7,131 nucleotides of DNA from Terriglobia bacterium (lineage in GTDB: Bacteria; Acidobacteriota; Terriglobia; UBA7540). The first letter of the stretch is position 1. Every line of letters starts with the position of its first letter. The stretch covers positions 1 to 7,131 of the forward strand of contig JAIQGB010000358.1 of assembly GCA_020072905.1 (NCBI GenBank). The letters are read 5' to 3'. A model generated the notes under the pieces. It did no database searches, was not told the origin of the DNA, and saw nothing but the letters and a program-made list of their open reading frames with translations. Shown piece by piece: positions 1 to 7,131 of this stretch. Made by a program: the position numbers and the translations under genes.

Positions 1-765
1 CCGGACCTGCGCTACGATCTCATCATCTCCTTCGAGGAAGCGGCCAGCGGCCTCGACACCAAGATCAAGATCCCTCGCACCGAAATCTGCTCGAGTTGCG
101 GCGGACGAGGCGCCCGCAAGGGAAGCGAGCCGGTCACCTGCGCCGCCTGCGGCGGGCGTGGGCAAATTCGCAGCAGCCAGGGCTTCTTTACCATCGCGCG
201 AACCTGCCCGCAGTGCGGCGGCCTGGGTCAGGTCATCCGCGATGCCTGCCCGGATTGCGAGGGCGAGGGCCGGGTTCGCAAAGAGAAAGTCCTGGGCATC
301 AAGATCCCGGCCGGGGTGGAGGACGGCACCCGTTTGCGGGTAAGCGGGGAGGGTGAGGCTGGCTTCCTGGGCGGGCCGCCCGGCGATCTCTACGTGATCC
401 TTAAGGTCCGCGAGCACGAGTTCTTTGAGCGGCGCGGCAACGACCTCTATTGCACCATTCCGCTCTCCGTGGCCCAGGCCGCGTTGGGCGCCGACATCAA
501 GGTTCCCACTCTCCACGGCCAGGAGCGGCTGCGTATTCCGGAGGGCACGCAGTCCGGCGCAGTCTTCCGCGTGCGGGGGAAAGGCTTTCCCAGCGTCGAC
601 GGGCACGGGCCCGGCGACCTCTATGTCAGCGTGCACGTGGTCGTCCCCCGACACCTCACGCGCGAGCAACGGCGAATAATCGAATCGCTGGAGTACTCGC
701 TGCGCGTCGAGAACAAGCCGCTGGAGCGTCGCGTGGCGGAAAAAGTGAAAGACTACTACGGATAA
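1..765 (+). CDS. dnaJ: Chaperone protein DnaJ (Hsp40), 5'-truncated by the window edge
   Basis: Co-chaperone that delivers unfolded proteins to DnaK and stimulates its ATPase in the cytoplasm. The frame is open from base 1 and ends at TAA 763-765, leaving 254 residues. The fragment opens with the substrate-binding domain signature DLRYDLIISFEEA. Four CxxCxGxG zinc-finger repeats follow at fragment residues 30-37 (CSSCGGRG), 47-54 (CAACGGRG), 69-76 (CPQCGGLG) and 83-90 (CPDCEGEG). All eight zinc-ligating cysteines are intact. The second C-terminal beta domain follows, with IKIPAGVEDGTRLRVSGEGE near 100-119 and GDLYV at 128-132 and 205-209. The N-terminal J-domain with its HPD motif and the Gly/Phe linker lie outside the window, so DnaK stimulation cannot be judged here. 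Four zinc motifs make this a type I DnaJ rather than CbpA. It faces the PagL-like gene tail to tail across 60 bp (766-825), where I see no clear terminator. Confidence 0.97.
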   Translation, partial: PDLRYDLIISFEEAASGLDTKIKIPRTEICSSCGGRGARKGSEPVTCAACGGRGQIRSSQGFFTIARTCPQCGGLGQVIRDACPDCEGEGRVRKEKVLGIKIPAGVEDGTRLRVSGEGEAGFLGGPPGDLYVILKVREHEFFERRGNDLYCTIPLSVAQAALGADIKVPTLHGQERLRIPEGTQSGAVFRVRGKGFPSVDGHGPGDLYVSVHVVVPRHLTREQRRIIESLEYSLRVENKPLERRVAEKVKDYYG

Positions 766-825
766 TCCTGCCTGAATTCAACCGCCGCGCATGCAGTTTC
801 CCGGGATAAATCTAGGGGAGAGGTG

Positions 826-1536
826 TTATCGCCCCGCACGCTCGGCGGGCGCCGGGCGTGGGCGCCGAAGCCACCGGAAGCCGATCGTGAGCATGCTGCC
901 GTTAAAGCCGTCGTTGGGTTCTTGAATTCCGGCGTTCGACATGTGGAAGTAACGGTACTCGAAAACCAGTGCCCGCTGAGGGCTGAAGAAATACTGGAGG
1001 CCGAAGCCGGCCTGGGGCATGAATTGCAGCCGCCCGCTGACCTCCGGGACACGCGTATTGAGGGTGGTGTGCATCATTCCGGCGCCCAGGTCGAGAAACG
1101 GCATGAGGTTCCTTCGGCCCTTGCCGTCGAAGCGGAAGAACAGGGAGTCCCCCCACAGATCCCCGCCCGGGTGAACGGCATTCCCCAACAATCCCTCGGT
1201 GACGAATTCGAATCGCTGAAGGGGGCCGCGGTGGAAGTCTCGAATGATCAAGCCGAGCTGGGGCTGAACGATCAGCAGATTGACATGGGAAATGTTGCTG
1301 GGAATCGCGTTCTCCACGCCGTAGCCCACTTGCAGCCCGAAATTCCAGTGCCCGCGGTTGGTCCAGGGCGGAGTAGTGTCACTCGTGGCGAGCCACGCCT
1401 GAGCCGGCGGCTGGGGAGGGGGAATGGCTTGCGCACGACCCGCCCGGGGCAGCCAAGCCAAAACCGTAGCCAGCAGGACAGCAAGAGAAAGTCGCTGGAT
1501 TTGCCTTGGGGGGCGGAGATGAAGAAGAAAAGACAC
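826..1536 (-). CDS. PagL-like lipid A 3-O-deacylase / acyloxyacyl hydrolase family outer-membrane protein
   Basis: Protein of 236 residues resembling PagL, an outer-membrane beta-barrel esterase that removes the 3-O acyl chain of lipid A. Residues 1-36 form a signal peptide: a basic stretch (R8, R11, R15), a hydrophobic core LSLAVLLATVLAWL at 16-29, and likely cleavage after GRA (34-36). A Pro-rich linker precedes alternating amphipathic strands typical of a small barrel. The family signature is EYRYFHMSNAGIQEPNDG at 193-210, with the HxS pair H198/S200 and N201. Pseudomonas PagL, as I recall it, uses a His-Ser-Glu triad with Glu 14 residues after His; here that position is N212, although E206 is close by. 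The barrel is followed by a basic, Pro-rich tail (RRPRPAPAERAGR) rather than ending on an aromatic residue. The start is GTG at 1536: an in-frame TAA lies only three codons upstream and no later start keeps the signal peptide. No Shine-Dalgarno is visible. Family assignment is good; activity is inferred. Confidence 0.85.
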   Translation of the reverse strand: MSFLLHLRPPRQIQRLSLAVLLATVLAWLPRAGRAQAIPPPQPPAQAWLATSDTTPPWTNRGHWNFGLQVGYGVENAIPSNISHVNLLIVQPQLGLIIRDFHRGPLQRFEFVTEGLLGNAVHPGGDLWGDSLFFRFDGKGRRNLMPFLDLGAGMMHTTLNTRVPEVSGRLQFMPQAGFGLQYFFSPQRALVFEYRYFHMSNAGIQEPNDGFNGSMLTIGFRWLRRPRPAPAERAGR

Positions 1537-1562
1537 CCGCGCTTTTTACCGGAGTCCGCAGG

Positions 1563-1598
1563 AAAAAGCAATTGGAGATTGCACTGACCTCCGATTGC
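1563..1598 (-). terminator. Hairpin plus T5: likely intrinsic terminator after the glycosyltransferase gene
   Basis: On the minus strand the arms GCAATCGGAG (1598-1589) and CTCCAATTGC (1577-1568) form a 10-bp stem with one C-A mismatch and an 11-nt loop. TTTTT (1567-1563) follows immediately. It sits 62 nt past the glycosyltransferase stop and 27 nt before the PagL-like GTG. It may separate the two transcripts, or act as an attenuator in a shared one. If it terminates, the downstream promoter must be very close. TTGCTT, 17 nt, TAAAAA overlaps the T-tract and would give a nearly leaderless message, but that match is weak. Confidence 0.55.
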
Positions 1599-1659
1599 TC
1601 CAGGGTGGGATCGGGATTCCGCGTGGGGACGATTCGTCAATCGGGTCGGAGCCACAAGT

Positions 1660-2397
1660 TCAGTCCTGCGAGTGCTGCGGCCCGCGTGGAGTGTCGAGCG
1701 ACGCATGCCAACAGCGGTAGACGGTCCAGAGGATCTTGAATCCTGCCCGGGCGGAGCCGAGCACTGTCCCGGAGATTTTGGAGCGGCCGAAGCGCCGGCG
1801 ACGATAGTTGACGGGGATTTCGGTTACGGCGAGACCCAGGCGCACGGCCTTGACCTGCATCTCCACATTCCAGCCGTAATCCGGGTCGCGGAGGTCGAGG
1901 CGCAAGAGCGCGGCGCGGCTGACGATGCGCAGGGGCCCCAGGTCTGTGAAGCGCACACCCCACAGCCAGCGGAGGAGGCGCGTGGTCAGCCAGTTTCCAA
2001 AGCGTTGAACAGGCGTCAGCGAACCCGGCTCGGCCCGGCCGAGAACGCGCGAACCCACCACCAAGTCCCAGCCGCCTGTGGCGAGAGTCTTCACGAGGGA
2101 TTTGACGTCCGCCGGGTCGTCGGAGAGGTCGGCGTCCATGAACATCACGGCACTCGTCTCCGGCCGCAGAGCCGCGAGGCCCGCCCGGCACGCGCGTCCA
2201 TACCCGCGCCGCGGTTCGACGATGACTTCGGCGCCGGCGGCGCGAGCCGCGTCTGCCGTCCCGTCCGTGCTGCCGTTGTCCACCACCAGGATCTGGGCGA
2301 ACAGGTGCCGGGGCAGCGCGGCAAGCGGTGGGCCGATCGATTCCACCTCGTTCAGCGCGGGAATGATGAGCGCAAGAGTTGGAGCCGGCGTGGTCAT
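1660..2397 (-). CDS. Glycosyltransferase family 2 (dolichol-phosphate mannosyltransferase-like)
   Basis: Protein of 245 residues with a complete GT-A fold of the DPM1-like GT2 group, which moves a sugar from a nucleotide donor, commonly to polyprenyl phosphate, on the cytoplasmic face of the membrane. Visible motifs in order are IIPALNE (11-17), VVDNGSTDGT for nucleotide binding (38-47), RRGYGRA (63-69), the metal-binding MDADLSDDP (87-95, DxD-like D88 and D90), VVGSR (113-117), QRFGNWL (131-137), TDLGPLR (151-157), the GWNVEMQ stretch (175-181) and YRRRRFGRSKISGT (198-211). No C-terminal transmembrane helices or GtrA domain are seen, so it is a soluble or peripheral catalytic unit. Donor and acceptor cannot be told from sequence. 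Start is ATG 2397; there is no Shine-Dalgarno, but an extended -10 lies close upstream. It is divergent from lepB and upstream of the PagL-like gene on the same strand, which suggests an envelope-related role. Confidence 0.92.
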   Translation of the reverse strand: MTTPAPTLALIIPALNEVESIGPPLAALPRHLFAQILVVDNGSTDGTADAARAAGAEVIVEPRRGYGRACRAGLAALRPETSAVMFMDADLSDDPADVKSLVKTLATGGWDLVVGSRVLGRAEPGSLTPVQRFGNWLTTRLLRWLWGVRFTDLGPLRIVSRAALLRLDLRDPDYGWNVEMQVKAVRLGLAVTEIPVNYRRRRFGRSKISGTVLGSARAGFKILWTVYRCWHASLDTPRGPQHSQD

Positions 2398-2416
2398 GCG
2401 AATTCAGTCGGCGGGC

Positions 2417-2425
2417 ATTCTAGCA
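2417..2425 (-). promoter_or_regulatory. Candidate extended -10 promoter for the glycosyltransferase gene
   Basis: On the minus strand TGC-TAGAAT is an extended -10 (TGn) element with one mismatch to TATAAT. Transcription would start around 2410, leaving a leader of about 13 nt before ATG 2397. That fits the lack of a Shine-Dalgarno. No good -35 is present, as is often so with extended -10 promoters. Called by eye only. Confidence 0.4.
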
Positions 2426-2470
2426 GAGTTTGCGCGCGGCGCTCCGCCTCTGGCGGGCGTGGCGAAACTG

Positions 2471-2479
2471 TGATATAAA
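2471..2479 (+). promoter_or_regulatory. Candidate extended -10 promoter for lepB
   Basis: TGA-TATAAA is an extended -10 (TGn) element with one mismatch to TATAAT. Seventeen bases upstream lies TGGCGG (2451-2456), a poor -35. Transcription would start near 2486, giving a leader of about 11 nt that holds GGAGG (2490-2494) before ATG 2497. This AT-rich block stands out in an otherwise GC-rich region. It mirrors the minus-strand element at 2417-2425, with 45 bp between them. Confidence 0.45.
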
Positions 2480-2496
2480 AATGTTCTGCGGAGGCG

Positions 2497-3078
2497 ATGC
2501 AGGGCAGCAATCCATCTGAACCCCCCATGACCAACTCGCGCACGCCGCACGAGGCTGGGCGAAAACGTTTCTTCGAGACCCGCTACTGGCTGCGCGACCT
2601 CGTCCTCTCTTTGCTCCTGGCTTTCATCGTCATTTTCTTTCTCTACCAGCCGGTGCAGGTGGAAGGCACCAGCATGACGCCGCTCCTGACCAACCACGAG
2701 CGCATCTTTATCAACAAGTTCGTCTACCGCTTCGAGGCCATTCAGCGCGGCGACATCATCGTGTTCTGGTACCCACTCGATACCTCGAAATCCTACATCA
2801 AGCGCGTGGTGGGACTGCCGGGCGAGTGGGTGAGCGTGGTGGAAGGGCGGGTCCTCATCAACGGGAGACCGCTCGACGAACCCTACCTGCCTGCGGAGCG
2901 GTACGACCGGCAGAGCTACCCCGCAACATATGTTGCGGCGGGGCATTACTATGTCCTCGGGGACCACCGCGAATCGTCCAACGACAGCCGCGTGTGGGGG
3001 ACGGTCGATCAGAAGTTCATTTACGGCAAGGCGGTGTTTGTGTACTGGCCCTTCAGCCAGTTCGGGCCGGTGGACTAG
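2497..3078 (+). CDS. lepB: Signal peptidase I
   Basis: Membrane-bound serine protease that cleaves signal peptides from exported pre-proteins on the outer face of the inner membrane. At 193 residues it has the short form with a single N-terminal membrane helix (about 34-50, DLVLSLLLAFIVIFFLY). All conserved boxes are present: box B EGTSMTP with nucleophile S59; box C RGDIIVFWYP (84-93); box D SYIKRVVGLPGE with general base K102; box E GDHRESSNDSRVWG (155-168), where the more common GDNR is GDHR. ATG 2497 is preferred because GGAGG precedes it, although with an unusually short 2-nt spacer. The alternative ATG 2527 (residue 11) has no Shine-Dalgarno, and the first residues (rich in Ser, Pro and Asn) are not conserved in the family, so the start is uncertain. 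It is 108 bp upstream of carA on the same strand, so co-transcription is possible. Confidence 0.96.
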   Translation: MQGSNPSEPPMTNSRTPHEAGRKRFFETRYWLRDLVLSLLLAFIVIFFLYQPVQVEGTSMTPLLTNHERIFINKFVYRFEAIQRGDIIVFWYPLDTSKSYIKRVVGLPGEWVSVVEGRVLINGRPLDEPYLPAERYDRQSYPATYVAAGHYYVLGDHRESSNDSRVWGTVDQKFIYGKAVFVYWPFSQFGPVD

Positions 3079-3135
3079 GGAGAGCGGCCGCCGTCAGCCT
3101 TGCATCCGGCCGGGGGGCGGCTCGAGGCTGAAGGA

Positions 3136-3159
3136 GCGGATGGGCGGCAAGCGGATGGG
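3136..3159 (+). repeat. Two GCGGATGGG direct repeats in the lepB-carA gap
   Basis: GCGGATGGG occurs at 3136-3144 and 3151-3159, start to start 15 bp apart, 27 bp before carA. The rest of the 108-bp gap (3079-3186) holds GC-rich complementary segments (CAGCCT 3095-3100 with AGGCTG 3125-3130) but no T-run, so no clear terminator. The repeat could be an operator-like site or chance in GC-rich DNA. Confidence 0.25.
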
Positions 3160-3177
3160 TGCGCGACAGAAACTCAC

Positions 3178-3182
3178 GGAGA
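3178..3182 (+). promoter_or_regulatory. Shine-Dalgarno site that sets the carA start
   Basis: GGAGA lies 4 nt before ATG 3187. The frame is open further upstream (from a non-ATG codon at 3100), but those extra 29 residues (rich in Gly, Arg and Glu) do not resemble CarA, and the CarA-like N-terminus begins exactly at this ATG. Confidence 0.7.
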
Positions 3183-3186
3183 AACG

Positions 3187-4314
3187 ATGGAGGCGATTCT
3201 CGCCTTAGAAGATGGCCGGGTGTTCCGGGGGCGCGGCGGCGGCGCCCCGGGCGAACGTTTTGGCGAGGTCGTTTTTAATACTTCTCTTTCCGGCTACCAG
3301 GAAATTCTCACCGACCCTTCCTACGCGGGCCAGATTGTCATCCTCACTTATCCGCACATCGGAAACTACGGAACCAATCCCCTCGACTGCGAAGCGGCCC
3401 GTCCCTACGCCGAGGGCTTGGTCGTTCGCGAGTTGAGCCAGCTCGCCAGCAACTGGCGCTCGGAGAAAGACACTTCCGCCTTCCTTGCCCAATACGGCGT
3501 GCCGGTCATCTCCGATATCGACACGCGGGCTCTGGTGCTCCATCTGCGCAACCACGGCGCCATGCGCGGCGTGATTTCCACCACCGACCTGGATGCGGAG
3601 AATCTGGTGCGCAAGGTCAAAGCATCACCCAGCATGGTGGGCCTGGATCTCGCCAGCACGGTGACGTCGCCAACGCGCTACGATTGGGCGGAGCCTTCCG
3701 CCCACCTCAGCGGCGAGCACGGGAACGCCCCACCGGCGCGCTTCCGGGTGGTCGCCTACGATTTCGGTATCAAGCAGAACATCCTGCGGCGGCTGGTGGA
3801 CGTGGGTTGCCACGTTATGGTGGTGCCGGCGAAGACCTCGGCGCGCGATGTCCTGGCGCTCAAACCTGATGGCGTCTTCCTCTCCAACGGTCCGGGCGAT
3901 CCCGAGCCGCTCGAATACGCGGCGAGGAACGTTCGCGACCTCGCGGGGCGCGTGCCGGTCTTCGGGATCTGTTTGGGCCATCAGATCATCGGCCTGGCGC
4001 TCGGCGGGAAGACGTACAAGCTCAAGTTCGGCCACCACGGCGGAAATCATCCCGTGCTCAATCTCGAAACGCGCAAGGTGGAGATCACCGCGCAGAATCA
4101 TGGGTTCGCCGTCGACCCGGATTCCCTCAAGGCCAGTGAGGTGATCCTGACCCATAAGAATCTGAACGACGACACGCTGGAAGGCTTGCGCCACCGGACG
4201 ATGCCGCTCTTCAGCGTGCAATACCACCCCGAGGCCTCGCCCGGCCCGCACGATTCGGCGTACCTGTTCGAGCAGTTCGTGAAGATGATGAACGAGTTCA
4301 AGAAGGAAGGATGA
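3187..4314 (+). CDS. carA: Carbamoyl-phosphate synthase, small (glutamine amidotransferase) subunit
   Basis: Cytoplasmic subunit that hydrolyses glutamine and channels ammonia to CarB for carbamoyl phosphate synthesis, feeding pyrimidine and arginine pathways. The 375-residue length matches the family (E. coli 382). The N-terminal CPSase small-chain domain shows LALEDGRVFRG (5-15), GEVVFNTSLSGYQEILTDPSY and PHIGNYG; TRALVLHLRNHGAMRGVIS follows. The class I glutamine amidotransferase domain has FLSNGPGDPEPL, GICLGHQIIGLALGG with nucleophile Cys262, GHHGGNHPV, QNHGFAVD and YHPEASPGPHD with His347 and Glu349, so the catalytic triad is complete. ATG 3187 is chosen for its Shine-Dalgarno and N-terminal homology. 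The stop TGA (4312-4314) sits inside the first unit of a heptamer repeat array, so the final residues (KKEG) and stop may derive partly from repeat sequence. carB does not follow directly: a repeat element and an unrelated ORF lie between. Confidence 0.98.
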   Translation: MEAILALEDGRVFRGRGGGAPGERFGEVVFNTSLSGYQEILTDPSYAGQIVILTYPHIGNYGTNPLDCEAARPYAEGLVVRELSQLASNWRSEKDTSAFLAQYGVPVISDIDTRALVLHLRNHGAMRGVISTTDLDAENLVRKVKASPSMVGLDLASTVTSPTRYDWAEPSAHLSGEHGNAPPARFRVVAYDFGIKQNILRRLVDVGCHVMVVPAKTSARDVLALKPDGVFLSNGPGDPEPLEYAARNVRDLAGRVPVFGICLGHQIIGLALGGKTYKLKFGHHGGNHPVLNLETRKVEITAQNHGFAVDPDSLKASEVILTHKNLNDDTLEGLRHRTMPLFSVQYHPEASPGPHDSAYLFEQFVKMMNEFKKEG

Positions 4315-4387
4315 AGTGTGAAGGTTGAAGTATGAAACGGCTCCCCGTGCATCGCGAGGTTCACCCTTCACCCTTCATACTTCACCC
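4309..4387 (+). repeat. Palindromic heptamer-repeat element (four TGAA units, loop, four TTCA units)
   Basis: The left arm 4309-4336 is four tandem 7-mers: GGATGAA, GTGTGAA, GGTTGAA, GTATGAA (consensus GKNTGAA). The right arm 4360-4387 is four 7-mers on the other strand: TTCACCC, TTCACCC, TTCATAC, TTCACCC. The arms are inverted repeats, 28 nt each with 5 mismatches (one a G-U wobble in RNA). GTATGAA and TTCATAC also match perfectly. The 23-nt loop carries its own small hairpin, ACGG-CTCC-CCGT (4337-4348). T5 (4388-4392) follows, so the transcript could act as a terminator or attenuator between carA and carB. A degenerate fifth unit (GAAGGAA, 4302-4308) may extend the left arm into carA. It is neither CRISPR-like nor a recognised insertion sequence. 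Confidence 0.75.
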
Positions 4388-4967
4388 TTTTTGACATGCC
4401 CAACCGCACTGACATTTATCGCTTGCCTTTTCGTTGCTCCTTTCGTTTGCCGGTCGCAGGGGCCCACAGAGGGCGCCTGCGATGACGTTTCTAATGTCGA
4501 TTTCAAGAATGGCGTCGTCGATTTGGGTGCTTTTGGCTCACTCAAGTTCGAGGCTGGGCGAGCGTGTAGATTTGAAAGTAGGCTGCCTGGCCAAGACCCC
4601 GCTTGCGACTGTGCATCGGGTAAATGTGACTGGGACATGCGGATTCAGGAAGACCGGGAAATGTCCCCTGAGCCTAGGACGCATTTACGGCTTTTGATAG
4701 TGTCTGAGAGCCATCTTACGGGGAGCGGGGCGTGGGGCCAAGTCCTGATATTTGGCTGTCAGCGTGGCGACCTCACGAAGGTAATGGACAGGAGGTACCT
4801 TTACGGCGTGAAGTTCACGGAAATCAAGAATGGCTTCGAATTGGAGTCGGGATATTGGCTCCCGGCGGACGCTCGGTGCTGCCCGTCAAAACGGCAGAGG
4901 GAGTGGTTCCGTTGGGACTCAACTAAACACAAATACGTCCGATCTCGCAGGGTCGTCCTGAACCCCA

Positions 4968-4975
<8 letters not shown>
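4325..4975 (+). CDS. Unrecognised exported cysteine-rich protein between carA and carB
   Basis: I do not recognise this protein. The longest form is 216 residues from TTG 4325, but its first 22 residues are translated from the heptamer element, so TTG 4391 (residue 23, 194-residue product) is a more natural start. Neither has a Shine-Dalgarno. From residue 23 there is a signal peptide: hydrophobic ALTFIACLFVAPFVC (28-42), likely cleaved after CRS (42-44). It lacks a proper lipobox. The mature part has eight cysteines (52, 81, 94, 96, 101, 145, 185, 186), suggesting disulphides in the periplasm or outside. The C-terminus GYWLPADARCCPS...WFRWD (176-198) recalls the CCPS plus aromatic/basic ending of various small secreted bacterial proteins; this is inference. 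GC is about 56% by hand count, against about 65% in sampled carA and carB lines. Its TAG overlaps the carB ATG by 8 bp, suggesting translational coupling. A possible transferred gene lodged in carAB; unrelated to carbamoyl phosphate synthesis as far as visible. Confidence 0.62.

Positions 4976-7131
<2,156 letters not shown>

Noticed and set aside
766..825. Terminator in the dnaJ/PagL-like convergent gap
   Set aside because: Only short palindromes (TGAATTCA, GCATGC, TCCCGGGA) occur, with no stem followed by a T-run on either strand.
823..1587. 254-residue plus-strand open frame opposite the PagL-like gene
   Set aside because: Low-complexity composition and no recognisable motifs. The minus strand carries a signal peptide and the HxSNA signature.
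1672..2478. 268-residue plus-strand open frame opposite the glycosyltransferase
   Set aside because: Longer than the gene it shadows, but without family motifs. The minus strand shows the full ordered GT2 motif set.
3100..3186. N-terminal extension of carA to 3100
   Set aside because: The extra residues are not CarA-like, and a Shine-Dalgarno with ATG at 3187 gives the family N-terminus.
3625..4371. 248-residue minus-strand open frame opposite carA and the repeat element
   Set aside because: Antisense to conserved CarA catalytic motifs. Its start region is translated from the heptamer array.
4309..4387. CRISPR array reading of the heptamer repeats
   Set aside because: Units are 7 bp and contiguous, with no spacers and no cas genes nearby.
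4391..4453. Lipoprotein signal in the ORF between carA and carB
   Set aside because: The cysteines at 34 and 42 are preceded by FIA and PFV, not a lipobox. Ordinary signal peptidase I cleavage after CRS fits better.

Overview
The window looks like a fragment, probably a whole contig, of a high-GC Gram-negative bacterial chromosome. An outer-membrane PagL-type enzyme implies a lipid A-containing outer membrane. The style of CarB (N-terminus MPRRNDIKKIL), the short LepB and the tandem TGAA-type heptamers next to genes suggest Acidobacteriota. That assignment rests on family resemblance from memory, not on a search. Both ends cut through genes.

Layout: (1) 1-765, plus strand: 3' two thirds of dnaJ. 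(2) 826-2397, minus strand: a family 2 glycosyltransferase followed by a PagL-like lipid A deacylase, separated by a hairpin plus T5 that looks like a terminator. (3) 2398-2496: a compact divergent promoter region with an extended -10 motif on each strand. (4) 2497-7131, plus strand: lepB (signal peptidase I), carA, a small unrecognised exported cysteine-rich protein, and carB running off the end.

CarA and CarB together make carbamoyl phosphate for pyrimidine and arginine synthesis. They are normally adjacent. Here they are split by about 650 bp holding a palindromic array of 7-bp repeats that starts on the carA stop codon, and a lower-GC ORF whose stop overlaps the carB start by 8 bp. This is the most unusual part of the window. 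The glycosyltransferase and PagL-like protein are envelope genes. LepB would process exported precursors, such as the PagL-like protein and the cysteine-rich protein.

The last 40 bases do not fit CarB. They break a nearly invariant ATP-grasp motif, and on the minus strand they read as a fragment of a different protein, so the 3' edge is probably a chimeric contig end. I see no mobile element, CRISPR array, tRNA or rRNA, and no convincing novel multi-gene system. The carA-repeat-ORF-carB arrangement is the best candidate for something undescribed.
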